Assembly (NCBI GenBank): GCA_030704615.1
Contig: CM060732.1
Location: 68,617,053 to 68,681,052 of the forward strand
From: Takakia lepidozioides
Lineage: Eukaryota; Streptophyta; Takakiopsida; Takakiales; Takakiaceae
DNA length: 64,000 nt
Direction: 5' to 3'
The notes under the pieces: model-generated
The model's database searches: none
What the model was told of the DNA's origin: nothing
What the model saw: only the letters and a program-made list of their open reading frames with translations
Shown: positions 22,526-32,507 of the stretch, one piece after another
Layout: each line of letters starts with the position of its first letter
How positions within the stretch are numbered: position 1 is the stretch's first letter
Made by a program: the position numbers and the translations under genes

Positions 22526-22564
22526 TAGTTTCACAAATTGAATTTAAAAATAATAATTTATCCT

Positions 22565-22712
22565 TTATAATTACCCTGGGATATCCTGAGGATATAAAAA
22601 TGGTACCATTATCCTGCAATTACCCTTACCCTCATGGTATATGTGGCACCCAATACCCTTACCCTAAGGATAAATGTTTACCAAAAATTTATATATACCC
22701 TTACTCGGGCCT
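22565..22712. repeat. Degenerate TACCCT/AGGGTA repeat, right part
   Basis: ATTACCCTTACCCTCATGG and related units continue the block that starts at 21655. Confidence 0.7.
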
Positions 22713-22894
22713 CTCATTTTAATATAATAGGGTCTTCGATGGGCACGTGCGATGTGGCTGGTGGGCCCCGCGCACGGACGCCCGGCTCCCCAGCACCCCG
22801 CCCGCCGCTGCGCGCGGTCGCCCAGCCGCGGGCGCGGCTGCAGCAACCGCGCCCGCGCCCCCGTCTGCCGTGCGGCCAGTCCCCCGCCCATGAG

Positions 22895-23045
22895 TCCCCC
22901 GCCCTCCAGTCTGTCAGTCCGCTGCTAGCCAGTCGGCTGCCTAGCGGTCTGCCAGTCCGCCAGTCCGCCAGTCCGCTGCTGACCAGTCTGCTGCCCAGCA
23001 GTCTGCCAGTCCGCCAGTCCGCTGGCCAGTCCCCTGCCATCCAGT
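22895..23045. repeat. AGTCYGCTG repeat cluster 1
   Basis: About a dozen imperfect copies of AGTCCGCTG/AGTCTGCTG lie at spacings of 8-15 bases, in a GC-rich stretch (22.74-23.2 kb) upstream of the MULE transposase start. It may be 5' untranslated or subterminal DNA of the element. Confidence 0.75.
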
Positions 23046-23258
23046 CCGATGACGGCGCAGGATCGCCACCGTCCATTCCCATAACCCATCCGAGCCCTCC
23101 ATTTTTAGGGCTGCAATTCAAACCTGCATCCCTGCCGCCTGCCACTTGCCAGCAGCCGCGAACGTGCGCACTGTTCTCCTGGCACGTTGTCGATCGTGTC
23201 TTGTACTGCGGCGCGTTTCTTGCATGTTCAGAAGCGTGTCCTTTGTACTGTATAGGGC

Positions 23259-26200
23259 ATGGACATGGAAGCAAAACCTGATGATATACTGATCACGGAA
23301 AGCCCGCTTATACGGCCTCTTCGACAATGTTTGCAAACAGCAAAACCAGGACCCTTCAACAGGAAGGATCTCCATTGGAAGAGTGAGACGCAATATGGGT
23401 TTATGGGTGTGCGAGTGAATGTTGAAAATGCCTGCATACCTTGGGATAGAGTTGGTGACTTCGTCCTGGGAGAGGAGAGTTTGGAGGACTACCCCACTCA
23501 ATTTTGGGTGAATGTCCATTCTAAAGTGGAACCCGGCTCACGAAAAGCACCCAGAGCCAACACATTTCTGTCCAGTATTATGTGTGCACCATCCTCAGTC
23601 CTTTTAACGTTTCATTGCATGTCTGTTGCCATTTTTTGTTTCACGAGTTCTCTGATTTTATGCTTCCTCAAGTCGTTGGATATCGATTTTAGAATTTTCT
23701 GTCCAGGTATCAATGTTGCTACGGTCCTGATGACAAGCGCACCAACAAGGCAATAGTGGAGGATCCAAAACAGAAGCGTGGAGGACCTCTTGTTGGTGCT
23801 GGAACATCTTGCCCTCATAAAGGCCCAAGGAGAAAGAAGTCGGAGTATGGAGAGTCTTACAAACGTGGTTGCCAATGCTGTTTCAAGGTCCAGCAATGCT
23901 ATCTCGCCCCTAACATCTGTGTCCTCACGTACTACAACAACATGGAGCATACAGATGCGCAAGGGAAACCCTCGCATGGGAAGTCCGCAGAGTTCAGGAA
24001 CACCCGCCACGCCTATGCACCACACATTAGCGAGGAATTGAAAGCCTGGGTCGTCGAGTGTTTGTGCCAAGGCCTGTCGGTCGCCCAAATCATGATGGAG
24101 CATAAAGAACACGTGATGAACAACACCGGCTTGGGCGATGCATGGACCCGCGATGATTTCTTGTTGGAGCAAGATGTTCGCAACCTTGCCGAGAAACGTG
24201 CGTGGCAAACCTTCAAAAAGCACGCCGATGATGCAGATAGTGTGCGCATGTGGAGAGACCAGAATCCTGCGTCCGTTTTTTTCTATCAAGAGGAGAAACT
24301 AGAGCCAACATTTGAGCATTTTGATGGAGATTTGACATTCACTATTGGCATACAGACTCCGTGGCAGAAACGACGAATGCTGGAACTAGGACATGACCGT
24401 ATCGTTGCATGTGATGCAACCTATGGGACAAATCATGACAAGGTACTATTCGAACGATTCCATGGACTTGTACGAGCATGATAACATAGTACCATGCAAC
24501 ATTCACATAATATTTGGTGTGCTGACCCTTTCTGTATGTTTAGGGTTGTGTACGTTGCGGAAGACCGAGAGGCAGACCCATTGTGAACCGCTACAGACCT
24601 CATCACTCTTTATGAAGTCTTCTCGTGCAGAACTGAGCGAAATTTGCATGCTCTGACCATCTTACATTGTGCATTCCAACAGTTCCCATTGTACACGTTG
24701 ATGGTCTTCGACGAGTGGTTGAACGGTATACCAGTTGCCTATATCCTATCCGCGAGGAATCGGACAAGAGACCTGGTTCCGTGGATGAGAGCCTTGCGCG
24801 ATTCACTCCTTGTAGATTTGCCGAGCTGGCGACCCAATGCCTTCATTGTGGATGATGCCGAAGCAGAAATCAACGCTATTCGGTAAGTCTGTTGGTCCAC
24901 AGCACCGGTCCATTGTCGAAGTCCACTGCAGCAGTCCATTGCTACAGTCCACTGGCAGACTCCTGTGGCGAAACCCGATGGCAGTTCGCTGGGCAAATCC
25001 ACTGGTAGTCCGCTGTCAAGTCTGGTCATCAGTCCCCTGGCAAGTCCGCTGGTAGTCCCCGGCAAGTCAGCTCGGCAGTCCGCTGCCAAGTCCGCTGCCA
25101 AGTCCACTCAGCAGTCCCTGGGGTCGGCCGTCCGCTGCCAAGTCCACTCGGCAGTCCCTGGGGCAGTCCCCTGCCCCAGTCCTAGCTAGGGGAAGTCCAC
25201 TGGGTAGTCCAATGGGGTTATTCCAGCACATCAACGTCATGGCATTGTATTGTCCACTGGGCGAGTCCAGTGGCTCTGCCCGCTGATACAGGTCGCTGTT
25301 ACAGTCCACTCCGGCTGTCCACCATTGCAGTCCGATCCCAAGACTCTAATGTGTACCATGTGTGTTGTGCAGAATTGTTTTTTAAGGAGTACTTATTTTC
25401 CTCTGCCTTTGGCATGTCTGCAAGGCATGGGTGAAGCAATCATGCAAGAAAACAAAGGATCCGGTGACCGCTGTAAACTTGTTGAAGGATATGGGAGACC
25501 TCATGTACTGTAGAGGGGGACCACGCAACGAGAAAAGAGCGCTTCGGTGGGTTGCAAGGAGAATCCGTCGTATGAGGTCAAAATACCCGAAAAGACATGA
25601 ATTTCTTGACTATATCAAACAGTACTGGAAGCCCAAAATAGCAATGTGGTGTACAACAGCCCGCAATGTCCCTCATGCGAGCCAAGACACAAACGCAAGC
25701 ATTGAGACATACCATAGAAATCTGAAGGCAAGACTTGCCATGGGGAAATGCAAGATGAGTGGTCGTAGAGTGGACTAGCTTATATGGGAACTCACTGGCC
25801 GTGTGCTAACACACTACTGATACGCAATCCATTTGAAGACCCACGGGTTCATAAGAAATGACAAACACGAAAAGTACATATCCAGTTCTATACTTGCGGC
25901 ACAAGACATTCCTGCTGAGAATATTACTCTTCACTTGGGTCCTGGTGAACCAGCCTACGTTCTCAGCAGCAACCACCCCGGCACAACATACATTGTTTAC
26001 AATCCTGATTGCGATTGGGGTTGTTGCACGTGCCCATGGGCAATGAAAGGAAACTTATGCAAGCATCATGTCCGTGTCCTGAAGATGCTTCACCCTGACC
26101 TGCAGGATGGCCTCCTTGTGCGCGCTTGTGGCACGACGCTGGGAACCATTCATGGAGGATTACCTAACTTGCTCTTGGGCAATGGTGCCGGCGGCATCGA

Positions 26201-26627
26201 CGAATCCAATCAGTTCATGGAAAGACATCCTCCGGACGACTTCCCCTACGACGAGGCACTTTTGCAGGTCTTAGCCTCATTGGAACAAGAATTCGCGGAT
26301 ATACTTCGCATTGTAGGTGATGACAAATACCTGGAGGCACATGCCCGATCTGCTCTTCATATGTGTAGAGGGCAACTCGTTGATATCCTGGCGAAAAGTG
26401 CGGCTGGAATGTTGCACCCTGCGGCAGCGAAGGCTTTCCGTCCTCTGAACGACAACAACAACATGTCTCTGAAAAGGAGACGAGATTTCGTGGAGGCCTT
26501 GAAAACCCGGCCTAGGGTTTTGCGGAGAACCAGCAAGAGGGTGTCTGCACCTGCACCTGCAACACATATATACTCAAAAATTTGCAAGGTTTCAGGTCGT
26601 GTAGATGTCACAAAGAAGACAATATAA
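23259..26627 (+). pseudogene. Mutator-like (MULE) transposase with SWIM zinc finger, four exons, three in-frame stops
   Basis: Exons inferred from phase and GT-AG ends: 23259-23569, 23707-24442, 24683-24882 and 25373-26627 (834 codons including the stop). Exon 2 has a Cys-rich, FAR1-like DNA-binding region (RGCQCCFKVQQC), then the DDE core begins with CDATYGTN. Exon 3 holds YTLMVFDEWLNGIPVAY and the second Asp in NAFIVDDAEAE. Exon 4 has CLWHVCKAW, the Glu in NASIETYHRNLK, and a SWIM zinc finger CTCPWAMKGNLCKHH. All joins keep phase. Exon 4 carries stops at 25383 (TAA), 25776 (TAG) and 25818 (TGA); the last two sit where Trp is expected, consistent with TGG changed by G-to-A. Intron 3 is almost wholly made of AGTCC-type repeats. 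The C-terminus ends inside the first unit of a 66-bp tandem repeat. Confidence 0.88.
24883..25372. repeat. AGTCYGCTG repeat cluster 2, filling transposase intron 3
   Basis: The intron starts GTAAGT and ends TGCAG, and is packed with AGTCCGCTG, AGTCCACTG and AGTCCCTGG units, including an almost exact repeat of CCGCTGCCAAGTCCACT (25069-25160). It is hardly anything but this repeat. Confidence 0.85.
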
Positions 26628-26842
26628 GTCTGCAATGCCTCGAAAACAGACAAGGTTTCACGTCGTGTAGGTGTCACGGAAAAGACAATATAAGTCTGCA
26701 ATTCCTCGAAAAGAAACAAGGTTTCATGTCGTGTAGGTGTCACGAAGAAGACAATATAAGTCTGCAATTCCTCGAAAAGAGACAAGGTGATATGTCGTGT
26801 AGGTGTCACGAAGAAGACAATATAAGTCTGCAATTTCTTCTG
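26585..26842 (+). repeat. 66-bp tandem repeat, four copies
   Basis: Units start at 26585, 26651, 26717 and 26783 with CAAGGT, a strict 66-bp period; the last is partial. The period is a multiple of three, so both strands stay open through the array: 22-residue units with SCRCH on the plus strand and LQTYIVFFVTPTR on the minus strand. The first unit overlaps the transposase 3' end. Whether any of it is translated is unknown. Confidence 0.93.
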
Positions 26843-26849
26843 GTAGCAT

Positions 26850-27200
26850 TGTCCATTTCTGAAATACAAGTCCGCAATGGACTAATGCACAGTCTCCCAA
26901 CGGACTCCTCCAGTCTCCCAACTGACTCCCACACAGTCTCCCAAGCATAGTCTCCCAACGGACTCACGCACAGTCTCCCAACAGAGTCACAGTCAACAGA
27001 CTACGAGCGCCAGTAAGCCAGTCTGCTGGTCAGTCTGATGCCCACTCCAAAAGTCTGCTCACCACACTTCCACCTCATCCCTGCAAACTTATGCCAATCC
27101 AGCGTCCCAGCGGACTCATGGACATGGTGCCTCCCAGACTAGGTACCAGACCCAGCAGTCCTAGCCTCGGTAGCGTACTGCTCGCACATTCAAGCTCAGC
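26850..27200. repeat. AGTCTCCCA / AGTCYGCTG repeat cluster 3
   Basis: Several copies of CACAGTCTCCCAACGGACTC and AGTCTGCTG lie between the two convergent genes. The unit varies from that in the transposase intron but shares the AGTC core. Confidence 0.75.
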
Positions 27201-27844
27201 AGACTCGGGTGCACAGTGCATGGGAAAATTGACACCATTGTGTCCATTGAGTTTAGTGACAACATTACAAAACATGCCAGCACCCACAGTACACAAAAAT
27301 GCTCATCACCACTAGAATAGTACGCGAAAAGACTCGCATTTTTTATTTCGGTACATAGACTTCACATGACAAGTACATCATACTCATGAGAGTAGTTTCT
27401 CTACATTGTCCAACCCCCGCACGATATACTGGGCACACTACATTCGCTGCCCAAGTGCAAACTTGAAAGTAAACCAGTCCTTCGTGAAAGGTGTTCCTCT
27501 CTCTGGCTTTGCAGTCTTGGAGACATTTGCTCTGACTTTTACCCACTCATAAAACACTTGAATGAATGACATGACGTAAAAGCCACACTCCCAGCTGAAT
27601 GGTTGTTGGGGCACATCAGGCGCGTGGAACTGAAATGCTTGGATAATCTCATGCCACTCAAGTGAGTCCATCGAGTACCCTAAGCACTGCGCATGAAGCT
27701 TCCGAATCCATCCTAGAACAAAGGGACATTTATGCAAGTCCCTGATAGAGTTCAGGTGAGTGTAACAGCCCTTGTGGAGGTCGACGATACAAACACTCCA
27801 GTGCCCCCTGCAATGGTATCAAACAACATGGCGTCATTGCACAA

Positions 27845-28035
27845 TCATGATGGGCAGACTCAGCAGACTGACACTCAGCAGACCGACCACTCAGCAGACT
27901 CAGCTATCAGCAGACTCAATCTTCAAACCCAGTCCACTGCACAAATACAGAGGTCAACTTAATCGCTCAGAGTCAAGACGACACTGCAAAACGAGACTAT
28001 GACTCAGGAGACAGTCTCAGCAGACTCAGAAGAGT
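27845..28035. repeat. AGTCYGCTG repeat cluster 4 (reverse orientation), Ulp1-like intron
   Basis: CAGCAGACT units (reverse complement of AGTCTGCTG) fill most of the intron between the last two exons of the Ulp1-like gene. Confidence 0.75.
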
Positions 28036-28479
28036 TCTTACTCGTCCCCAATTGGCACCAAAATGAAATCGCACTCTTTCAAGTCCTTGCCCAGTCGTTC
28101 AGTGCTGAGGCAACCTTTCAAGACCTCCAGAAGGCTTTCATGTTGCCCCACCCCCAATGACTTCAACACCGTCCACGTCGACGTTGGAAGAACATCAATA
28201 GTGTTGATGAACGCAGCCTCAACCGACTTCTCATAGAATCAACACCACAGCTCCAGGAGTCTATCTGTGCACTCCGACTCAACCTTCTGGACCGCCTTTA
28301 TATCATCCGGCGACAGTCCGCATTCAAACCGTGGGTCCCCTTCAAAAAACATCAGCATGGAATTACCTGCCTTCACGTGCAGAGCATGTGCTTTGCCAAA
28401 CCGAGCACCCATCCTGCACAGAGCAGACCATCCTTCGGGAAGCCTCATGTACTGAACAAACTGACGTCAACATGGTACC

Positions 28480-29110
28480 AAACACTCTACAGGCTGAACA
28501 ATTCATCAAACTGACAAGACTAACCACAACAGACAATGATGAAACAAGCAGCAGACTGACCAGCGTGCAGACTGACCACAACAGAGCGCAAAGCACTTAA
28601 CGACAAAGACAGACGAGGAGACTGAGCACAGTACTCACCTGTGCTGCTCCAGGAAACGACCCACATCTTTGTCCATGTCCAAGGCCAGCTTGCGGTTCTT
28701 GTTCATAAAGACGCCAGACTTTTTCTTCGCCGGTCTCTTGGTACTGGGACCCTCCTCGACCTCCTCAGCATGGTCCACGACAGTCCGCTTCTTGGCTTTG
28801 CCTCTCCCCTGGGAAGCAGGGACAGCTGTAGGCGGGCTAAATAGAGCAGATAAACGCAGCGCTGCCGCCCTACTTGTCAGTCCTTCCCTCTGTGAAGTGT
28901 GCAGTGTGCTGGTCAGGCCGTACAATCTGAACCGTGCAGTCAGAGCTGAGCTGTGCAGTCTGCCGCTCCGAGCCATCCTGGTCAGTCCTTCCATCTGTGA
29001 CTTGTGCAGTCTGCTGGTTAGTCTGCGGTTCAGTCTGCTCATCAATGAAGACAGTATGCTACCCTGCCACACGTTGCTCGGCAGTCCTTCCATGTGTCCA
29101 CTGTTCATTG
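28480..29110. repeat. AGTCYGCTG repeat cluster 5
   Basis: CAGACTGACCA units fill the intron at about 28480-28630. AGTCTGCTGG-type units continue from about 28890 to 29110 within coding-like sequence of the Ulp1-like gene, where they read as Gln-Thr and Asp-Gln rich text. Confidence 0.7.
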
Positions 29111-29539
29111 TGCTGGTCAGTCTGGTGGACAGCCGGCTGGGTGTTTGGATCTCCATGGACTTGGGAAACATCAAGAATACGTATGGAAGACCCACCGGCA
29201 ATTGCTTCCTCAGACTTTTCTGTAAGATCTATGATACGGTTTTGCGTTCCCAGATTGAGTTCGGTCATCACGTAGGACTCATCTATGGCTTTCGCCACTG
29301 AGCGCACGAAAACTGAACTAACCTGGAAGGTTATAGAAGGCAAGCCACGGGGAGCTGGATAAGAATGCTTTACCGGTGACCTGATGACGTCGTCAGTGAA
29401 TGTGCCTGGGGGAAAAGTGGACTCGGTCAAAACACTCATACTAGCAGATCCAAAAACATGTTGTTGGGAACTCAGTAGAAATTCGTCCACAGGGTCCCGG
29501 TGAGGCCAATGTATCCGTTCTGTTGCACAATCCAGGGAA

Positions 29540-29990
29540 CAGACTGGCTGTTAGTCTCCTGGATAGTCTGCTCGGCCATCTGCTGAGTAGGTTTGCCAGT
29601 GTGCTGCATAGTCTGCTGAGGGGCAATCTGCTGGCTGGATTTGTCGGTCTGCTGCACGGTCTGCTGTACAGTTTGCTGAGGGGCAGTCTGGTGGCCATGT
29701 TCGCTGGTCTACTGCACAGTCGGCTGAGGGGCAGTCTGTTGGCCGGTCTGTTCTCCGGTCTGCTGCAAAGTCTGCAAAGTTCGCTGCCCGCTCAGTACTA
29801 TTTGCACATACTGAGTATGTGTGTGCAGGGCAGTCTGTTGGGAGTGATCCGGCCTATTACCCGGGACGGTCTGGTGCACATACTCGGTCTCCAGCACTTG
29901 GGCAGTCTGCCCACATGTATCGTGGGGAATTTGTTGTTCGACATTCTTGTGGCCAGTCTGCTGGACAGTCTCCCGAACTCCTTGTAAAGC
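29540..29990. repeat. AGTCYGCTG repeat cluster 6, coding QQT repeats
   Basis: CAGTCTGCTG on the plus strand is CAGCAGACTG on the minus strand and encodes Gln-Gln-Thr runs in exon 2 of the Ulp1-like gene. The same motif that is intronic in the transposase gene is exonic here. Confidence 0.8.
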
Positions 29991-30739
29991 CAGGACAAGG
30001 TCCCTTGCACCTCTGGCAAAAGAGTCAAAAGCAGCCTGCACTTGCTTGTCTCCCAGATCAACTCGCCCTGCAACACATGTTTATGCAAATGTGAACTTGT
30101 AATAAAAAGTTGGCAAAAGAAATTGAGCTGAAACACGAAAGTTGCCCATAACATTTTACCTTCCAAGAGATTTCCGATGAGGCCAATGTCCTTGATTTGC
30201 CGGCACAGGCATGCTCCATCGAGATGAGCAATGACGCCGATGCGGTCTTCAGTTGGGATCCCACACCACAGGACTTTGAAGACATTGGGATTCTGCAAAA
30301 CAATGTCGAATACTGCTCGCTCCATCACCAATGCAAACCAGTGCAATGCCTCATCCACCACAAACTTTTGTGAATGGTCTGTTCCATGGAGTAAGTCCAT
30401 CCTCAAACTATGCAGATCCTTCATCAACTTGTTGTATGAGCGGAAATTGCCAAATTGCATCCATCTGTGTTGTAGGAAGGAAGCTGTCATGCGCTCAAAG
30501 TCCTCCTCAGTCAATCCGAACAAGTGCTTTCTTCGCACCCCAAAAATTGGATGTGCCATAGGCATATGTCTGAGGTCTTCAGGCCGTGGGTCATCCATGA
30601 GAATCAGCTGCACAAGTAGAGGCGGCGCATTTTGGTCGCTTGTGGCTTCAATGGCAACAGCAGAGGCGGCTTCTAGAACATGGTTGGCTTCCTCAATAGA
30701 AAACTCCATGGAATAATTTTGCAGCGTAGTAATACGTCC

Positions 30740-31654
30740 GTGAAATCTGCAAAGTCCTCCCCATAGGGGGGCAACTCAAGCAAGGCGGGGAACACAGCTA
30801 AACGCATACCTCTGCAAACCAGCAGTTGTGGTCTGTAGCAGGTACAACCAAAACGCCACGCTTCAGTTACGTCATTGGGGAACAGTTCGTAGACATCCTC
30901 CATCCAGACACAGCGTTCAATATCAAAAGCTCGAACGGTGTAGTCCCAGCCATGACCATACTCTTCCAGGATGCCCCTCCCACACTGCACTACCTGCCAC
31001 GAGCAATTGTGCATCTGTGCAAGCATGAGCAAATTCATGTATTCTCCACACATTTGTTTGTGAGGAATACTCGTACATGATCCCAGACCAGAGGAAGATT
31101 ATCTTGTAGGAACCCCAACCATCGTTAATAACCTGCTCGACCAGCATGTGCTTGACAACTGGTGAGGATCCAGGTAATGAGGAGCCTTCGATAGGTGCTG
31201 GCAATCTAGGAAGCTCTTTCCACCTCTTGGTTATCGGGTTACACACATAGAGAGGACTGGGGCAGAAATCCTCACAATACTTGTCTTGGACGCAGAGTAG
31301 TCCTCCAGATCCTGTCAGAATCACACATTTTCCCAGAGGAGCTGGTAAAGACGGCAGCTTGTGCCAAGTGTTTGATGGGTGATGGAACCCTATCCATTCC
31401 TGCGGCCCAGAGACCATACTGTACAGCCCAACCATAGCTGTAGGAAAATACCAATCTTCCGTTTTCAAGGACAAACGGAGGTCGGAAAACTCTCTGGAAA
31501 AGATGTCCACTTGATTCCATGCTTTACACACGCAGAGACTGCTGGCTAAGTCATGAGCAGGAAGCCTGGAAAACACAGACTCCAGATGGTCCACATTCTC
31601 ATGAGGAAAAGCTACGACGTTGTTATGGCCGTCACATTGGTTACACTGATCCAT
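30740..31654 (-). pseudogene. F-box/kelch-like gene copy, frameshifted and 3'-truncated
   Basis: The ATG at 31654 opens a protein closely like the gene at 34908: MDQCNQCDGHNN, F-box (ESVFSRLPAHDLASSLCVCK), then SREFSDLRLSLKTEDWYFPT, NPITKRWKELPRLPAP and MYEYSSQTNVWRIHEFAHA. Near 30985 a deletion relative to the other copy shifts the frame: the first frame ends at 30923. The second frame continues with VRAFDIERCVWMEDVYELFP and PQLLVCRGMRLAVFP to about 30740, where similarity stops. The remaining 110 or so codons of the paralogue are missing. F-box proteins recruit substrates to SCF ubiquitin ligases; this copy is very likely inactive. Confidence 0.87.
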
Positions 31655-31942
31655 TCTTACAAACTGAGAACTGAGCCTGCACACAAGGCTGATCTCGGTA
31701 GTGCTGCACTGAGAATTCTTTCAAGCGGAGATAAACTGACTATGCTTGCAACAGGGATGTAAGGAGTAACACCTCAAGCAAATAAACTGAAGGGTGGAAG
31801 GCTTTCGACAAGGTGTTGTAAGCTACTTACGTCAGTATGGAGGGGACTAAAAGTGGGAAGAAAAACATGCAAAATGCAAAGTGAAGAGGATCCCTAGAGA
31901 CAACTGCAATACTAGGAGCTCTAATGCGGGTGGAGAAGAGCA

Positions 31943-31960
31943 GAGGATATATATACTAGT
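31943..31960 (-). promoter_or_regulatory. Promoter region of left F-box copy
   Basis: A TATATATA box lies about 290 bases upstream of the ATG in a stretch shared with the right copy (CTAGTATATATATCCTCTGC there). A GTAAGT on the minus strand near 31830 may start a 5' untranslated intron; the right copy has GTTAAG at that place. Confidence 0.5.
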
Positions 31961-32269
31961 CCTCCGCTGCCCCCGAGACTCTCCCCGTTGCTCCCGAGAG
32001 TTGCCAAACGCGTGGATTCGCAAGTGTGTGACTAACAGGCCTGTGGCTTGGACATCGATCTCCCACAATCGAGTGGCTGTGCGTAATGACGCCAACAAGT
32101 GTTCCTTTTCAAGAGATTTGGAGCAAATAGACCGGATAAGATGGTGCTGCTCTCGCCTCTAACGTGTCTGTCGACCTCCCCGGGTTCACCCTCGCCGCTC
32201 ATATATTGATAAGCAAGGGAAATTAAACCTAGAATTCTTATTTGTTTTTAGAGAAAAGGGGATGGAGGC

Positions 32270-32491
32270 AAGTCCTGACAAAGTCCACCTCGCCTTGGTT
32301 TCCGACCTATCCCTTGCTGGCTCATTCGTGACAACGGGACAACCCCTGTGGGGACATGGTTCGCCTTATCACTAATTACTGTGTGTGTGCCCCATGGTGT
32401 AATTGGGGTTTTAATTTTTTTCCCCGAATAATTTGTAATAAATTAGCTTCTACCCCCCTGTTCTCTAAAATTAAAAAAAAAAAAAAAAAAC
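32270..32491 (+). mobile_element. Short retroposon (SINE-like or truncated LINE) with A-tail and target duplication
   Basis: An insert of about 220 bases ends in a run of A at 32473-32490. It is flanked by near-identical 16-bp sequences at 32254-32269 and 32492-32507 (AAAAGGGG followed by ATGGAGGC or ACAGAGGC). A-tail plus target duplication is the hallmark of L1-type retroposition. No protein domain is present. Confidence 0.7.
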
Positions 32492-32507
32492 AAAAGGGGA
32501 CAGAGGC

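Larger units (their letters stand above)
27438..30709 (-). pseudogene. Ulp1/C48 cysteine protease-like gene of the MULE, QQT-rich, multi-exon
   Basis: The ATG at 30709 opens exon 1 (30160-30709; unknown N-terminal domain). Exon 2 starts at 30067 after TTGCAG and encodes long Gln-Gln-Thr repeats (to about 29475). A third coding block (about 28639-29490) changes frame and ends with a Lys-rich segment. Exon 28042-28451 leads into DFILVPIGDE, and the last exon 27438-27807 joins in phase to give GHWSVCIVDLHKG, LNSIRD, VPQQPFSWECGFYVMSF. This is the C48 peptidase core: catalytic His (HW), Gln and Cys are present, but the position of the catalytic Asp reads Asn (LNS). In-frame stops occur at 28239 and 29709. 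Plant MULEs of the Kaonashi type are known to carry Ulp1-like genes, and this gene converges on the transposase gene. Exon limits in the middle are uncertain. Confidence 0.77.

Noticed and set aside
25776-25820. Stop codons recoded or edited to restore the transposase
   Set aside because: Editing of this kind is an organelle process in plants and nothing here suggests nuclear recoding. Ordinary decay explains the stops.
26585-26842. Direct repeat array as a CRISPR-like structure
   Set aside because: Units are contiguous with no unique spacers, and the surrounding DNA is eukaryotic. It is an ordinary tandem repeat.
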